Positions 40,683 through 50,645 of a stretch of DNA of 64,000 bases are shown piece by piece (position 1 is the first letter of the stretch; each line of letters starts with the position of its first letter). Position numbers and translations under genes: made by a program. The notes below the pieces were generated by a model. The model did no database searches, had not been told where the DNA came from, and was given only the letters and a program-made list of their open reading frames with translations. The stretch spans positions 124,001 through 188,000 of the forward strand of contig WYDT01000009.1 of assembly GCA_013122435.1 (NCBI GenBank). The letters run 5' to 3'. The DNA is from Chloroflexi bacterium AL-N1. Lineage in GTDB: Bacteria > Chloroflexota > Chloroflexia > Chloroflexales > Roseiflexaceae.

Positions 40683-42128
40683 TTAGGGTACGTTCTCTGG
40701 AGAAGCTTTTATCGTTACTGTACATTCCCCAAAGAGATTTGCTACTCCGTGATGTAATAGTTGAATGGGAAAACGATTTTGCGGTGGTGTTATGATAAAG
40801 TTTCCTGCTGCAGGCAAATGACATAGGCGCATTATCTTGGTATCAAGTTCTATATACGAGAACTCTGAACGCTCTTGATAATCTGCATAACTCATAGTTG
40901 CGAAACCGGGTTCAAAGGTATATTCTCCTATCGCAATTTCAAGAGAAATGTCTTGTTGAAATCGCAATCGACTGCCTTTGGGTACAACGTGTGGTACATC
41001 CGAGTCATGTTCGAGTGTGCTTTTGCCATGGACAAGTATCCCTTTGTCACTATGAATGACAAGGCCACCGATAGGCACCTCCATATCATGGAAGATTTCA
41101 AATTCGTAGAAGAAACTGGCAATCTCACCTTGTTGAAAAACATGACAAGGCTGGCCCTTGTTGTTACATAAAGCGACACCTGTGCATTTTGCCCACTCAT
41201 TAGTAACCTGTGCCACGTGAGATAAATCAAAGAAGGCTTCACTGGAAGGCCAGAAAGCGTTTTGATTTTGATACTTATCTACCTCGTCAAAAGACATTTC
41301 GTCTGGCAATGACGAGATTACTTTTGATGAACGATCACCCTGCTCAAGTAACAAATAGTGTTTGACTGCTTCAGCTCCTGGTCCTTGGAACAAGGGAACC
41401 CCATTATTTAACAATAAAGCACGATCACAGAATTGTTCTATGTCCATCATTGAGTGGGAGACTAATAAAATAGACACGCCTGTGTCGCATAATGCTTCTA
41501 ATCGACGATAGCATTTCTGTCGAAAGAAAATATCACCTACTGCCAGGGCCTCATCGATAATAAGAATATCAGGGTCCATACAAGTAGTAATGGCAAAGGC
41601 TAAACGTACAAACATACCGCTCGAATACAGTTTCACTGGTTGATCAATAAAATCACCTATATCTGCGAAAGATGCTATTTCATCGAAGCGCTCTTCAATC
41701 TCATTAGTATGCATTCCTAGAACGCTTCCATTCATAAAGATGTTTTCGCGTCCAGTAAATTCGAGATTGAAACCAGAACCGAGTTCAAGAAGTGCTCCTA
41801 CACGACCTCCGACTACAATCTTACCAGTTGTTGGTGCTAGTGTTCCAGCTATTATCTGCAGTAACGTGCTTTTCCCTGAGCCGTTACGTCCAATGATACC
41901 TACTCGTTCTCCTCGTTTTATATCGAGTGTGACTCCCTGTAATGCCCAGAACTGTCGACCAAACTCACGTTTGCCACGCCAAATCATCTGTCTCAGCCTA
42001 TCTTGCGGTCGATCATAGATCCGGTACATCTTACTAACATCCCGTATACTGATAGCAAGATCTGCTTCTTCTATTTGTGATGATGTATTTGTTAACACAT
42101 TCGTGTTTGTGGTATGTTCAGCGATCAT
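40683..42128 (-). CDS. wzt: polysaccharide ABC exporter ATPase with C-terminal substrate-binding domain
   Basis: 481 residues from ATG 42128 (GTG 42140 is a weaker option; neither has a clear ribosome-binding site). ATPase domain: WALQGVTLDIKRGERVGIIG, Walker A GRNGSGKS, signature LYSSGMFVRLAFA, Walker B ILIIDE, H-loop LVSHS. About 190 further residues (from about 290) form a beta-rich domain as in Wzt of E. coli O8/O9a, where it recognises the non-reducing-end cap. Short Wzt and KpsT proteins (about 220-260 residues) lack it. It powers export through Wzm, encoded upstream. A long leader of about 175 nt precedes the gene. Confidence 0.92.
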   Translation of the reverse strand: MIAEHTTNTNVLTNTSSQIEEADLAISIRDVSKMYRIYDRPQDRLRQMIWRGKREFGRQFWALQGVTLDIKRGERVGIIGRNGSGKSTLLQIIAGTLAPTTGKIVVGGRVGALLELGSGFNLEFTGRENIFMNGSVLGMHTNEIEERFDEIASFADIGDFIDQPVKLYSSGMFVRLAFAITTCMDPDILIIDEALAVGDIFFRQKCYRRLEALCDTGVSILLVSHSMMDIEQFCDRALLLNNGVPLFQGPGAEAVKHYLLLEQGDRSSKVISSLPDEMSFDEVDKYQNQNAFWPSSEAFFDLSHVAQVTNEWAKCTGVALCNNKGQPCHVFQQGEIASFFYEFEIFHDMEVPIGGLVIHSDKGILVHGKSTLEHDSDVPHVVPKGSRLRFQQDISLEIAIGEYTFEPGFATMSYADYQERSEFSYIELDTKIMRLCHLPAAGNFIITPPQNRFPIQLLHHGVANLFGECTVTIKASPENVP

Positions 42129-42176
42129 GTATTTTTGCACTACAAGGTGTTATAGTATTGTACCTTCAAGAACCGT

Positions 42177-42230
42177 TTATGCCTGGTAGCAATAAACAAC
42201 TTTTACAGAACTATCCATACGAAAACACAT
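42177..42230 (-). CDS. possible 17-codon leader ORF before wzt
   Basis: GGAGG lies 3 nt before ATG 42230. The frame encodes MCFRMDSSVKVVYCYQA and stops with TAA at 42179-42177, inside the predicted wzt leader. It could couple translation or act as a leader peptide; it may also be chance, as the spacing is short. Confidence 0.3.
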   Translation of the reverse strand: MCFRMDSSVKVVYCYQA

Positions 42231-42310
42231 GTACCTCCACTCAACTTGTATGGCACATGCATTGTTTCTTAATTATATTAGTCTCTAGTTTCGTATCCTA
42301 GCGGCTGAGG

Positions 42311-42339
42311 ATTATAGCATGAGGATATGTTGTATGCAA
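42311..42339 (-). promoter_or_regulatory. promoter of wzt
   Basis: On the - strand: -35 TTGCAT (42339-42334), 17-bp spacer, extended TGC and perfect TATAAT (42316-42311). It begins immediately after the wzm stop, so wzt and the genes after it can be transcribed independently of wzm, with a leader of about 175 nt. Confidence 0.65.
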
Positions 42340-42340
42340 A

Positions 42341-43192
42341 TCAAATGACATCAGCAAATGCTTTTTTTGTCTTCATAAACCAGGCATATCCCAATACCAT
42401 AACAACCAATGAGCTGATGATAGCAAAAGTCAAGCTGCCCCAATAAGGTAACTCATTCCATAAGACTACACGGCGTATATTTTCGAGAATAGCTGTTAAT
42501 GGGTTGAGATTAATGATAGTTCGGAAGGGCTCAGGCACGAACTCAATCGAATAGAAGATTGGTGTCAGAAAAAAGAGCACTTGTACAATCAAGCTAACAG
42601 TATAACTAACATCACGGATGAAGACGCCTAAACTTGCTAGGAACCAAGACAAGCCAAGGCAAAGCAGTATGAGGGGTAGAAAGACCAGTGGGACAAAAAT
42701 AAGGGTCCATGCAATTGTCTGGCTGACAAAGAGATTGGCAACGATGAGAATACTCAAACTAATCAGTGCATTGAATAGGGCTGCTCCTAAGACACTGATA
42801 GGTAAGATTTCCAGTGGAAAAACAACTTTTTTGACATAGTTTGGAACATTGATAATAATTGCTGGTGCTCGTCCAACGCACTCACTAAAGATATTGAATG
42901 CAACTAAACCACAAAACAAAATCATCGCAAATTCACTCAGACTTTCGGTCCGAGCTTCTGGCCAGCGTGCTTGCAGAACAATACCAAAGACAAAGGTATA
43001 GATAAGTAATAATGTTAGGGGGTTGACAAACGACCAAATGATTCCTAGAAATGATCCGCGGTAGCGACTTTCGATCTCTCTTTGTGTAAATTGGCGAATT
43101 AATTCGCGATGGTGCCACAAATGACGGATAAGATCAGCTGGGTTCAAAAATTGTGAGATGGGTTCGGATCGCGCAGTAATAACCTTTGTCAT
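42341..43192 (-). CDS. wzm: polysaccharide ABC exporter permease (ABC-2 type)
   Basis: 283 residues; AAGG precedes ATG 43192. Six hydrophobic segments and the family start LIRQFTQREIESRYRGSFLGIIWSFVNPL, with FFLTPIFYSIEFVPEPFRTIINLNPLT near the end. This is the TagG/Wzm/KpsM-type permease that moves lipid-linked polysaccharide across the membrane with Wzt. 200 bp separate it from wzt. Confidence 0.92.
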   Translation of the reverse strand: MTKVITARSEPISQFLNPADLIRHLWHHRELIRQFTQREIESRYRGSFLGIIWSFVNPLTLLLIYTFVFGIVLQARWPEARTESLSEFAMILFCGLVAFNIFSECVGRAPAIIINVPNYVKKVVFPLEILPISVLGAALFNALISLSILIVANLFVSQTIAWTLIFVPLVFLPLILLCLGLSWFLASLGVFIRDVSYTVSLIVQVLFFLTPIFYSIEFVPEPFRTIINLNPLTAILENIRRVVLWNELPYWGSLTFAIISSLVVMVLGYAWFMKTKKAFADVI

Positions 43193-43293
43193 GGTAAACC
43201 TTCGTGTGATATGCTTTCGTTTATAGTTCTATGAGTGTTGCACACTTCTCTGCTTGATCCGAAGGTTACCATACGGTGCAATAAATGTAAACT

Positions 43294-43330
43294 AAAATCA
43301 GCCCCGTAACCATATCGGTTACGGGGCTGA
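43294..43330 (-). terminator. intrinsic terminator of the ATP sulfurylase/APS kinase gene
   Basis: A perfect 14-bp stem (arms 43317-43330 and 43298-43311) with a 5-nt loop; on the - strand it is followed by TTTTAGTTTA. It lies about 50 nt after the sat-cysC stop and before wzm. Confidence 0.7.
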
Positions 43331-43376
43331 CAATACCATACAAGAATGATCTCACGATCCGTATGACATCTCTCAA

Positions 43377-45652
<2,276 letters not shown>

Positions 45653-46555
45653 CTATAGCTCTTTTAATGGAGTTTTTTGGTGTTGTTTGACAGTAGGATC
45701 GTCAGGTCGAAGCCGTCGCATACTGATGAGAATGAAGAAGACGCTAAACAGAAATGATAATATCATAAACACGATCCAGGGGCTTGGGATAACAATAGTG
45801 ATATTATTAGCAAGATCTAGTGTGATCAGGAAAACACCCTCATCGGCAATGATGAATGCCTCGGACATCCCTAACGCAATAAATGGATGTACAGAAATGA
45901 ATATCAACCCGAGATAAATCAGTATTGGTGACTCTTCCCATATGGAAAAATCAAAAATGAGGGAGATTACAAACACAAGAAAAGGAACACCTAACAACAT
46001 TGCAATGATTGAACCAAGGGCAAAGCTGTTGGCTCCAAGGGTACTCTGCATAACCGATGACCAGAACATACCCACACTGGCGAAAAATACCGATGTGGCA
46101 ATTAACCCCAGAATAGCGATAATGACTTCGGTAAGGCTTACGCCGCCAAACAGGAAGGCGATACTCATGAGTGGAGCAATGGCGATGATGAGCAGCAAGC
46201 CAAAACCTAATGCCGACCCGAGTTTCCCCCATATAATCTGCCAGGGTGAAAGCTGTGATGCAATGAGCAAATCATAGGTCTGGCGTTCTTTTTCACCAAC
46301 AATACCACCAGCGGTAAGTGTGGGCATGATAATGCAGACCTCGATCAAAGCTACTGTTGCAATGGTCAGAAATAACCCCCGCCCTACTTCCTGTCCTGCG
46401 TTGAGGCTGTTCCCAACGCTGTTGGCGATGGCCAGGTATAACAGAATCATGACACCACCAAGAATCCCAAGGTAAATGGTGAGCAATATAAACGCCCGTG
46501 GGCCACGCATGCGTCCGCGTAACTCTTTGACCATAACAGGATTAAGTTCCATCAT
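45653..46555 (-). CDS. ABC-2 type transporter permease
   Basis: 300 residues, six membrane segments. ELNPVMVKELRGRMRGPRAFILLT and GGIVGEKERQTYDLLIASQLSPWQIIWGK are typical of ABC-2 permeases of the NatB/YhaP type. AGAGGG precedes the first ATG (46555); a second ATG follows directly. It pairs with the ATPase encoded just upstream on the same strand. Substrate unknown. Confidence 0.85.
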   Translation of the reverse strand: MMELNPVMVKELRGRMRGPRAFILLTIYLGILGGVMILLYLAIANSVGNSLNAGQEVGRGLFLTIATVALIEVCIIMPTLTAGGIVGEKERQTYDLLIASQLSPWQIIWGKLGSALGFGLLLIIAIAPLMSIAFLFGGVSLTEVIIAILGLIATSVFFASVGMFWSSVMQSTLGANSFALGSIIAMLLGVPFLVFVISLIFDFSIWEESPILIYLGLIFISVHPFIALGMSEAFIIADEGVFLITLDLANNITIVIPSPWIVFMILSFLFSVFFILISMRRLRPDDPTVKQHQKTPLKEL

Positions 46556-46593
46556 AAACCCTCTCCAGGTATTTCTTGGTAGCTATGGTGTGA

Positions 46594-47643
46594 TTATTGG
46601 ACAAGTCCCTGAGTGACTTGCATAAAGATATCTTCTAAGTCGCTATGCCGTTCGCTAAATCGCACGACCACGACTCCTGCGGTAATGAGTTGGGCAAGTA
46701 ATTCGCTAGCTCCACGCTCATCACCAGTGTAGTCGATCAGCAGTGTCTGAGTGCTTGTTTCAGAAGTATGGTCGTTGGTTATTGTCTCTGTGTCGGTCTC
46801 GTGTATCGCGTTGTCATCGATTGATTCTGGTGTATTGTCTTCATTACCTGCATAATCAACGGCAGGCTCACGTTGCACCTTAAGTATATCTGGGTGACCT
46901 CGCAGGATGTGTTCTGCCCGATCAACCCCCTCGAGGATGCGTATCTCCAGTGTCAGATGTGATTGTAATGAACGCATGATGTCTTTGACATCACCACTTG
47001 CGAGGAGGCGACCACGCTCGATAATCGCGATGTGTGTGCACATTTCGGCCAGTTCGGTCAAAATATGTGAACTGATCATAATCGTTTTGCCCATGGCACG
47101 GAGTTCTTTAAGTAGTTCGCGTAGTTCGATCCGTGCACGAGGATCCAGTCCGCTGGCGGGTTCATCAAGAATGAGCAGGCTTGGATCGTGGATCATGGTT
47201 CGTGCAAGACTAAGGCGCTGTTTCATGCCACGTGAGAGGCCCATGACATAATCATCGTGTTTGTGACCAAGATCCACAAGTTCGAGCAGTTCTTTGATAA
47301 GCGTGCTACGTCGATCTGCCGGGACACCGTAGGCCCGCCCAAAGAAATCCAGATACTCCCAAGACTTCATGTTGTCGTATACGCCAAAAAAGTCAGGCAT
47401 AAACCCGACTATTTGTCGCACACCTTGAGGATCTTTGGTGACAGGGATCCCGCCGACCCAGGCCCGACCACTTGCTGGTGTTAACAGTGTTGTCAGAATA
47501 CGCATTGTTGTGGTTTTACCAGCACCATTCGGTCCGATAAACCCAAAAACAGACCCTTCTGGTATCTGAAGGGTCAGATGATCGAGCGCCACGTTGCTGT
47601 CATACATGTGGGTCAGATCGCGTGTTTCGGCGATAAAAGCCAT
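46594..47643 (-). CDS. ABC transporter ATPase with acidic/Thr-rich insert
   Basis: 349 residues from ATG 47643, with GAGG 6 nt upstream. The frame stays open to 47814, but that extension runs through the tRNA gene and is rejected. Walker A GPNGAGKTT (37-45), signature LSRGMKQRL, Walker B LLILDEP and ISSHIL. In the C-terminal domain, an acidic, Thr-rich, low-complexity stretch (about 264-298) interrupts two beta strands. Cytosolic partner of the ABC-2 permease 38 bp downstream. Confidence 0.9.
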   Translation of the reverse strand: MAFIAETRDLTHMYDSNVALDHLTLQIPEGSVFGFIGPNGAGKTTTMRILTTLLTPASGRAWVGGIPVTKDPQGVRQIVGFMPDFFGVYDNMKSWEYLDFFGRAYGVPADRRSTLIKELLELVDLGHKHDDYVMGLSRGMKQRLSLARTMIHDPSLLILDEPASGLDPRARIELRELLKELRAMGKTIMISSHILTELAEMCTHIAIIERGRLLASGDVKDIMRSLQSHLTLEIRILEGVDRAEHILRGHPDILKVQREPAVDYAGNEDNTPESIDDNAIHETDTETITNDHTSETSTQTLLIDYTGDERGASELLAQLITAGVVVVRFSERHSDLEDIFMQVTQGLVQ

Positions 47644-47697
47644 AGTAAGCCTCAGGTGTGAATATGGGGCGCCCAAATGAACGCCCCACAGAGTGGT

Positions 47698-47774
47698 TGG
47701 TGCTGGGGGTGGGGATCGAACCCACGACCTTGGGGTTATGAGTCCCACGCTCTGACCATCTGAGCTACCCCAGC
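47698..47774 (-). tRNA. tRNA with CAT anticodon, probably elongator tRNA-Met
   Basis: A full cloverleaf reads from 47774 down: acceptor GCTGGGG pairs with CCCCAGC, D arm GCTC/GAGC, anticodon loop CTCATAA (anticodon 47740-47738), T arm GTGGG/CCCAC with TTCGATC, discriminator A and encoded CCA. The 7-bp acceptor starting with a G-C pair and the lack of a GGG/CCC anticodon stem argue against initiator tRNA. A CAT tRNA-Ile (lysidine-modified) cannot be fully excluded. An A-C mismatch closes the anticodon stem. Confidence 0.92.
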
Positions 47775-47804
47775 GAATACACGTGTGTTGTTTACAGCTT
47801 CGCC

Positions 47805-47833
47805 ATGCTAGCATACGACTTTCAGGCTGTCAA
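47805..47833 (-). promoter_or_regulatory. promoter of the tRNA gene
   Basis: On the - strand: perfect -35 TTGACA (47833-47828), 17-bp spacer, extended TGC and -10 TAGCAT (47810-47805). The transcript would start about 24 nt before the mature tRNA. Confidence 0.8.
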
Positions 47834-47866
47834 ACAGAATGACGAGATATATCTGAAACAAATTAG

Positions 47867-47902
47867 AAAATCCCTGTGCAGCTAATCACTACTGCTCAGG
47901 GA
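47867..47902 (-). terminator. intrinsic terminator of the lipoprotein gene
   Basis: An 11-bp stem with one mismatch (arms 47892-47902 and 47871-47881, TCCCTG/CAGGGA outermost) and a 10-nt loop, followed on the - strand by TTTTCTAATTT. It lies between the lipoprotein gene and the tRNA promoter. Confidence 0.65.
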
Positions 47903-47927
47903 CTATGCTCTACGATGGGATGATCTT

Positions 47928-48569
47928 TTAGCTGTTCAAATCATCGATGTACCAGACATTATCGATCTTGGTCATGGGGAAGGACTCCATATCAGGCCCA
48001 AACATTTCGCTAATCGGCACTTCCTGGTTGAGCATGCCAGCCATGTCTCCCAGTTGTTCAACGCCATCTCCGACCAGTTCCATTTTGACTATGCCACCAG
48101 CTAAGGCGACTTCGGCAGTGGTATCAGTCTCTGACACAAGTTCGGTCTCGATATCCGTAAATTCCATTTGCATGCGGATATCAAGATCAGTTTGTCCAGT
48201 TTGCTCCTCTAACATCTGCGTTATTGAACCAAACTCACTGAGTGCATCAGTCATGGCTCCCAGTGCTTCCTCACGTTGCTCTGGTGGGGCATAGTTTGCT
48301 AATGTTTCGGCCCATTCGGTCTGCTTGCTCTCCATCCCGATTTCAGGATCACTCATGGCTGTACCAAAGTCATTAAAAAATGAAGCGATACGCTCTTCTG
48401 GTCCTTCACTTGCCTCGGCTACTGAGCCGCCATCAGCCTCCCCTGACTCTGGTGTATCTGTTGTTGCGTTTCCACCACCACAGGCTGCCAGTATGGCACT
48501 GAGCATAAACAGCAATAAAACCATCCAAAATGTCTTCGGTCCTTGTTGTTCTTGTGTGACTGTGTGCAT
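47928..48569 (-). CDS. hypothetical lipoprotein
   Basis: 213 residues from ATG 48569, with AAGGAG 8 nt upstream; a start at 48590 lacks support. Signal peptide with lipobox ILAAC, so the mature protein begins with a lipidated cysteine followed by a Gly, Thr, Glu and Ser-rich spacer. The folded part (about 60-213) looks like a small alpha+beta NTF2-like domain by pattern. Rich in Glu, Asp and Met. Monocistronic between its own terminator and the VanW gene. Function unknown. Confidence 0.78.
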   Translation of the reverse strand: MHTVTQEQQGPKTFWMVLLLFMLSAILAACGGGNATTDTPESGEADGGSVAEASEGPEERIASFFNDFGTAMSDPEIGMESKQTEWAETLANYAPPEQREEALGAMTDALSEFGSITQMLEEQTGQTDLDIRMQMEFTDIETELVSETDTTAEVALAGGIVKMELVGDGVEQLGDMAGMLNQEVPISEMFGPDMESFPMTKIDNVWYIDDLNS

Positions 48570-48792
48570 TGTTGTGCTCCTTTTGTACAATTAATAAACA
48601 AGCAATGTAGTATGACATCATTTCTGGTCAGTCGTCATAACGAATTAGTAGATGTTTGATCAACAATTAGCAATGTAGTGTGCCAAATCTATACAGAGGT
48701 TACTTGACATACCGCATCTCCATATCGCTATGACAGGCAGTAGCTGAGGATGTTCATTGAACACCCTCAATGTATGCGTTTTGTATACGATA

Positions 48793-50271
48793 TTAGCGAC
48801 TGCCGCCGGTAGCTCGTGGGGTCCGTGGTTCGGGTTGTGTTAGTGGTGGTTGGGTTGCTGGTGGTTGTCCTACAACGTTTACACCAGCAGGTGGTTGCAC
48901 TCCGGGTCCATACATGTAATGATCTTCCCAGGGTTGATAACGTGTATAGAAGTTGTCATAATGCTTTGCAGAGCCATCAGGCATTCGGACAGAGCGAACG
49001 TAGTTGACTTCCATGCCTGCGCGTCCGTGTACCATCTGATAGCTCTGGCCTGCGGCCATGGTTGAATCGTACTGCCATGTTGGTACCGATGGCTGTACAA
49101 CATTTTTAACAAACGGTCCTTCATAGGTGGTGGTACGCCCGTCACTGGTTCCCCAGATCTGGAAGGTCACTGTTGCATTAGCAGCGTTTGTCGACGTAGC
49201 CATGTACACTGCACCAGGGGTATCATTCCGCCAGCGGAAATCGACCGAAGGACTGAACACTGTGGCGTCGAAGCCCAGAATGTTCTCGTAGAAATTTACG
49301 ACAAAGGTATGTCCCTGCCTATGGGTAATGTCTAACCCGGCATTGGCAACGGCACGAAACATCGTGGTTGATACCTGGCAGAGACCACCACCAATGACGC
49401 GTTCCAATTCCCCTCCAACAATCGCATATCCCTCAACAAAATCGGCGCTGACATTAAAGTCACCACTGTTTAAGAACGAATATTCTTCGTCTGGTGCCAC
49501 AACAACACCATCAAACATATTTGCAGAATGTTCAATGTTATGTACACGTTCTTCTGCTGAGGTGACATATCCGGTTGTAGCTTGACCAAGTAATTCCAGC
49601 GGTGGTACGGGTGGGGTCATTAATTGTGCTTCGGGTCGTTGGTCAAGGAATTGGCGACCCAGATGGCTGATCTGTACCTCGTATGGTGTCCCGGCATGTG
49701 CAGGATGATACTCAAGGCGGACACGTTCAAAGTACTGTGCTGTATACGGTTGGCCATCAAAAGGATTGATCTCCACCAACTCTTCAGAAATAGGATAGCC
49801 GAATACTGCGAGACCACCACGTGTTTGCCAGAAATTCAGGAAGGCACCACCAAGTGTGTGGCCACTTTCGGGGAAGAATTGGCGGCTGCTATCTGGATTA
49901 GAGGAGAGCCACTGGAACGCCGATTCAGTGCGTCCCTGAGTAAAATAGGCACCAAGTCGTGTCAATGAGACACGAAACTCTCTCGGCAAGTCTGGGTGTA
50001 TTTCAAAGCGAGCACGCTCAAAATACTGAACCTGCATGTCATCTTCAACAAATACTTCGGTCAATGGCAGGCCAAAGATATCTACTCCACCATGGGCATC
50101 GTAAAAACGTTTAATATCTAAACCAATGTTATGGCCTGTCTCGGGGAAATAGGCAAAGGCATCGTTTGACGTGGATGGGGCGGACGATGGTGCAGCTAGT
50201 GTGGGCGTCTGTGGGGACAAAGCGGTTATAAGGAAGACGCTCGCAACAAATACAAGCAAGCGATAATGCAT
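48793..50271 (-). CDS. secreted VanW family protein with two LGFP-like repeats
   Basis: 492 residues from ATG 50271 (GAGG 6 nt upstream); the open frame starts at TTG 50295. A signal peptide (about 1-27) is followed by two repeats of about 70 residues (about 41-110 and 132-208), each with FPE(T/S)GH near the start and YFER at the end, and GLPLTE or GYPISE inside. The VanW domain has VIGGGLCQVSTTMF (about 292-305). A G5-like region and a proline-rich tail follow. Probably a cell-wall-associated protein; the enzymatic role of VanW is not established. Confidence 0.85.
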   Translation of the reverse strand: MHYRLLVFVASVFLITALSPQTPTLAAPSSAPSTSNDAFAYFPETGHNIGLDIKRFYDAHGGVDIFGLPLTEVFVEDDMQVQYFERARFEIHPDLPREFRVSLTRLGAYFTQGRTESAFQWLSSNPDSSRQFFPESGHTLGGAFLNFWQTRGGLAVFGYPISEELVEINPFDGQPYTAQYFERVRLEYHPAHAGTPYEVQISHLGRQFLDQRPEAQLMTPPVPPLELLGQATTGYVTSAEERVHNIEHSANMFDGVVVAPDEEYSFLNSGDFNVSADFVEGYAIVGGELERVIGGGLCQVSTTMFRAVANAGLDITHRQGHTFVVNFYENILGFDATVFSPSVDFRWRNDTPGAVYMATSTNAANATVTFQIWGTSDGRTTTYEGPFVKNVVQPSVPTWQYDSTMAAGQSYQMVHGRAGMEVNYVRSVRMPDGSAKHYDNFYTRYQPWEDHYMYGPGVQPPAGVNVVGQPPATQPPLTQPEPRTPRATGGSR

Positions 50272-50311
50272 CTGACACCTCTTCAACAACCTCAAAAATG
50301 ACTACTACTCT

Positions 50312-50339
50312 ATCATATCATAGATTTTTTATTCGTAAA
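50312..50339 (-). promoter_or_regulatory. possible promoter of the VanW gene
   Basis: On the - strand: TTTACG (50339-50334), 16-bp spacer, TATGAT (50317-50312). Leader of about 35 nt to ATG 50271. Confidence 0.4.
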
Positions 50340-50381
50340 ATCAGTACGAATATGTATGTCGTTCATATAGTAATACATTTT

Positions 50382-50400
50382 TGTGACAGGCAGCGTCACA
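50382..50400. promoter_or_regulatory. perfect inverted repeat, possible operator
   Basis: TGTGAC and GTCACA separated by 7 bp. Symmetric 6-bp arms fit a dimeric regulator. The spacing differs from the CRP consensus, so the regulator is unknown. Confidence 0.35.
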
Positions 50401-50645
50401 TGTTGCACGAAAAAACGCAAATATTCCAGACGCCGCTTGCTCTGTGCAAGCGCCGTAGCGTACACATAGCTGTGCCTGTAGTGTCTGCAGTAGTACGACA
50501 GACAATGAGTTGAACAGGAGGGAACTTTGGGTTTGACGACCGTTGTTCTTTCTGCTACAGTAAGGGCTATTCCAATGGTTTTACACCTGTCAAACAAAAT
50601 ACAGACCCTATCACTCTTGCCATTTTGAAGCAGAGAGAGATTGTT

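Larger units (their letters stand above)
50272..50645. other. 374-bp divergent intergenic region
   Basis: Lies between the VanW gene (-) and the M20 peptidase gene (+). It contains a candidate promoter for the VanW gene and an inverted repeat. No promoter for the + strand gene stands out, and no small gene is convincing. Confidence 0.5.

Noticed and set aside
47644..47814. 57-residue extension of the ABC ATPase
   Set aside because: It is a translation of the tRNA gene and flanks; GAGG fits ATG 47643.
50382..50400. CRP binding site
   Set aside because: The TGTGA/TCACA half-sites are 9 bp apart, not 6.
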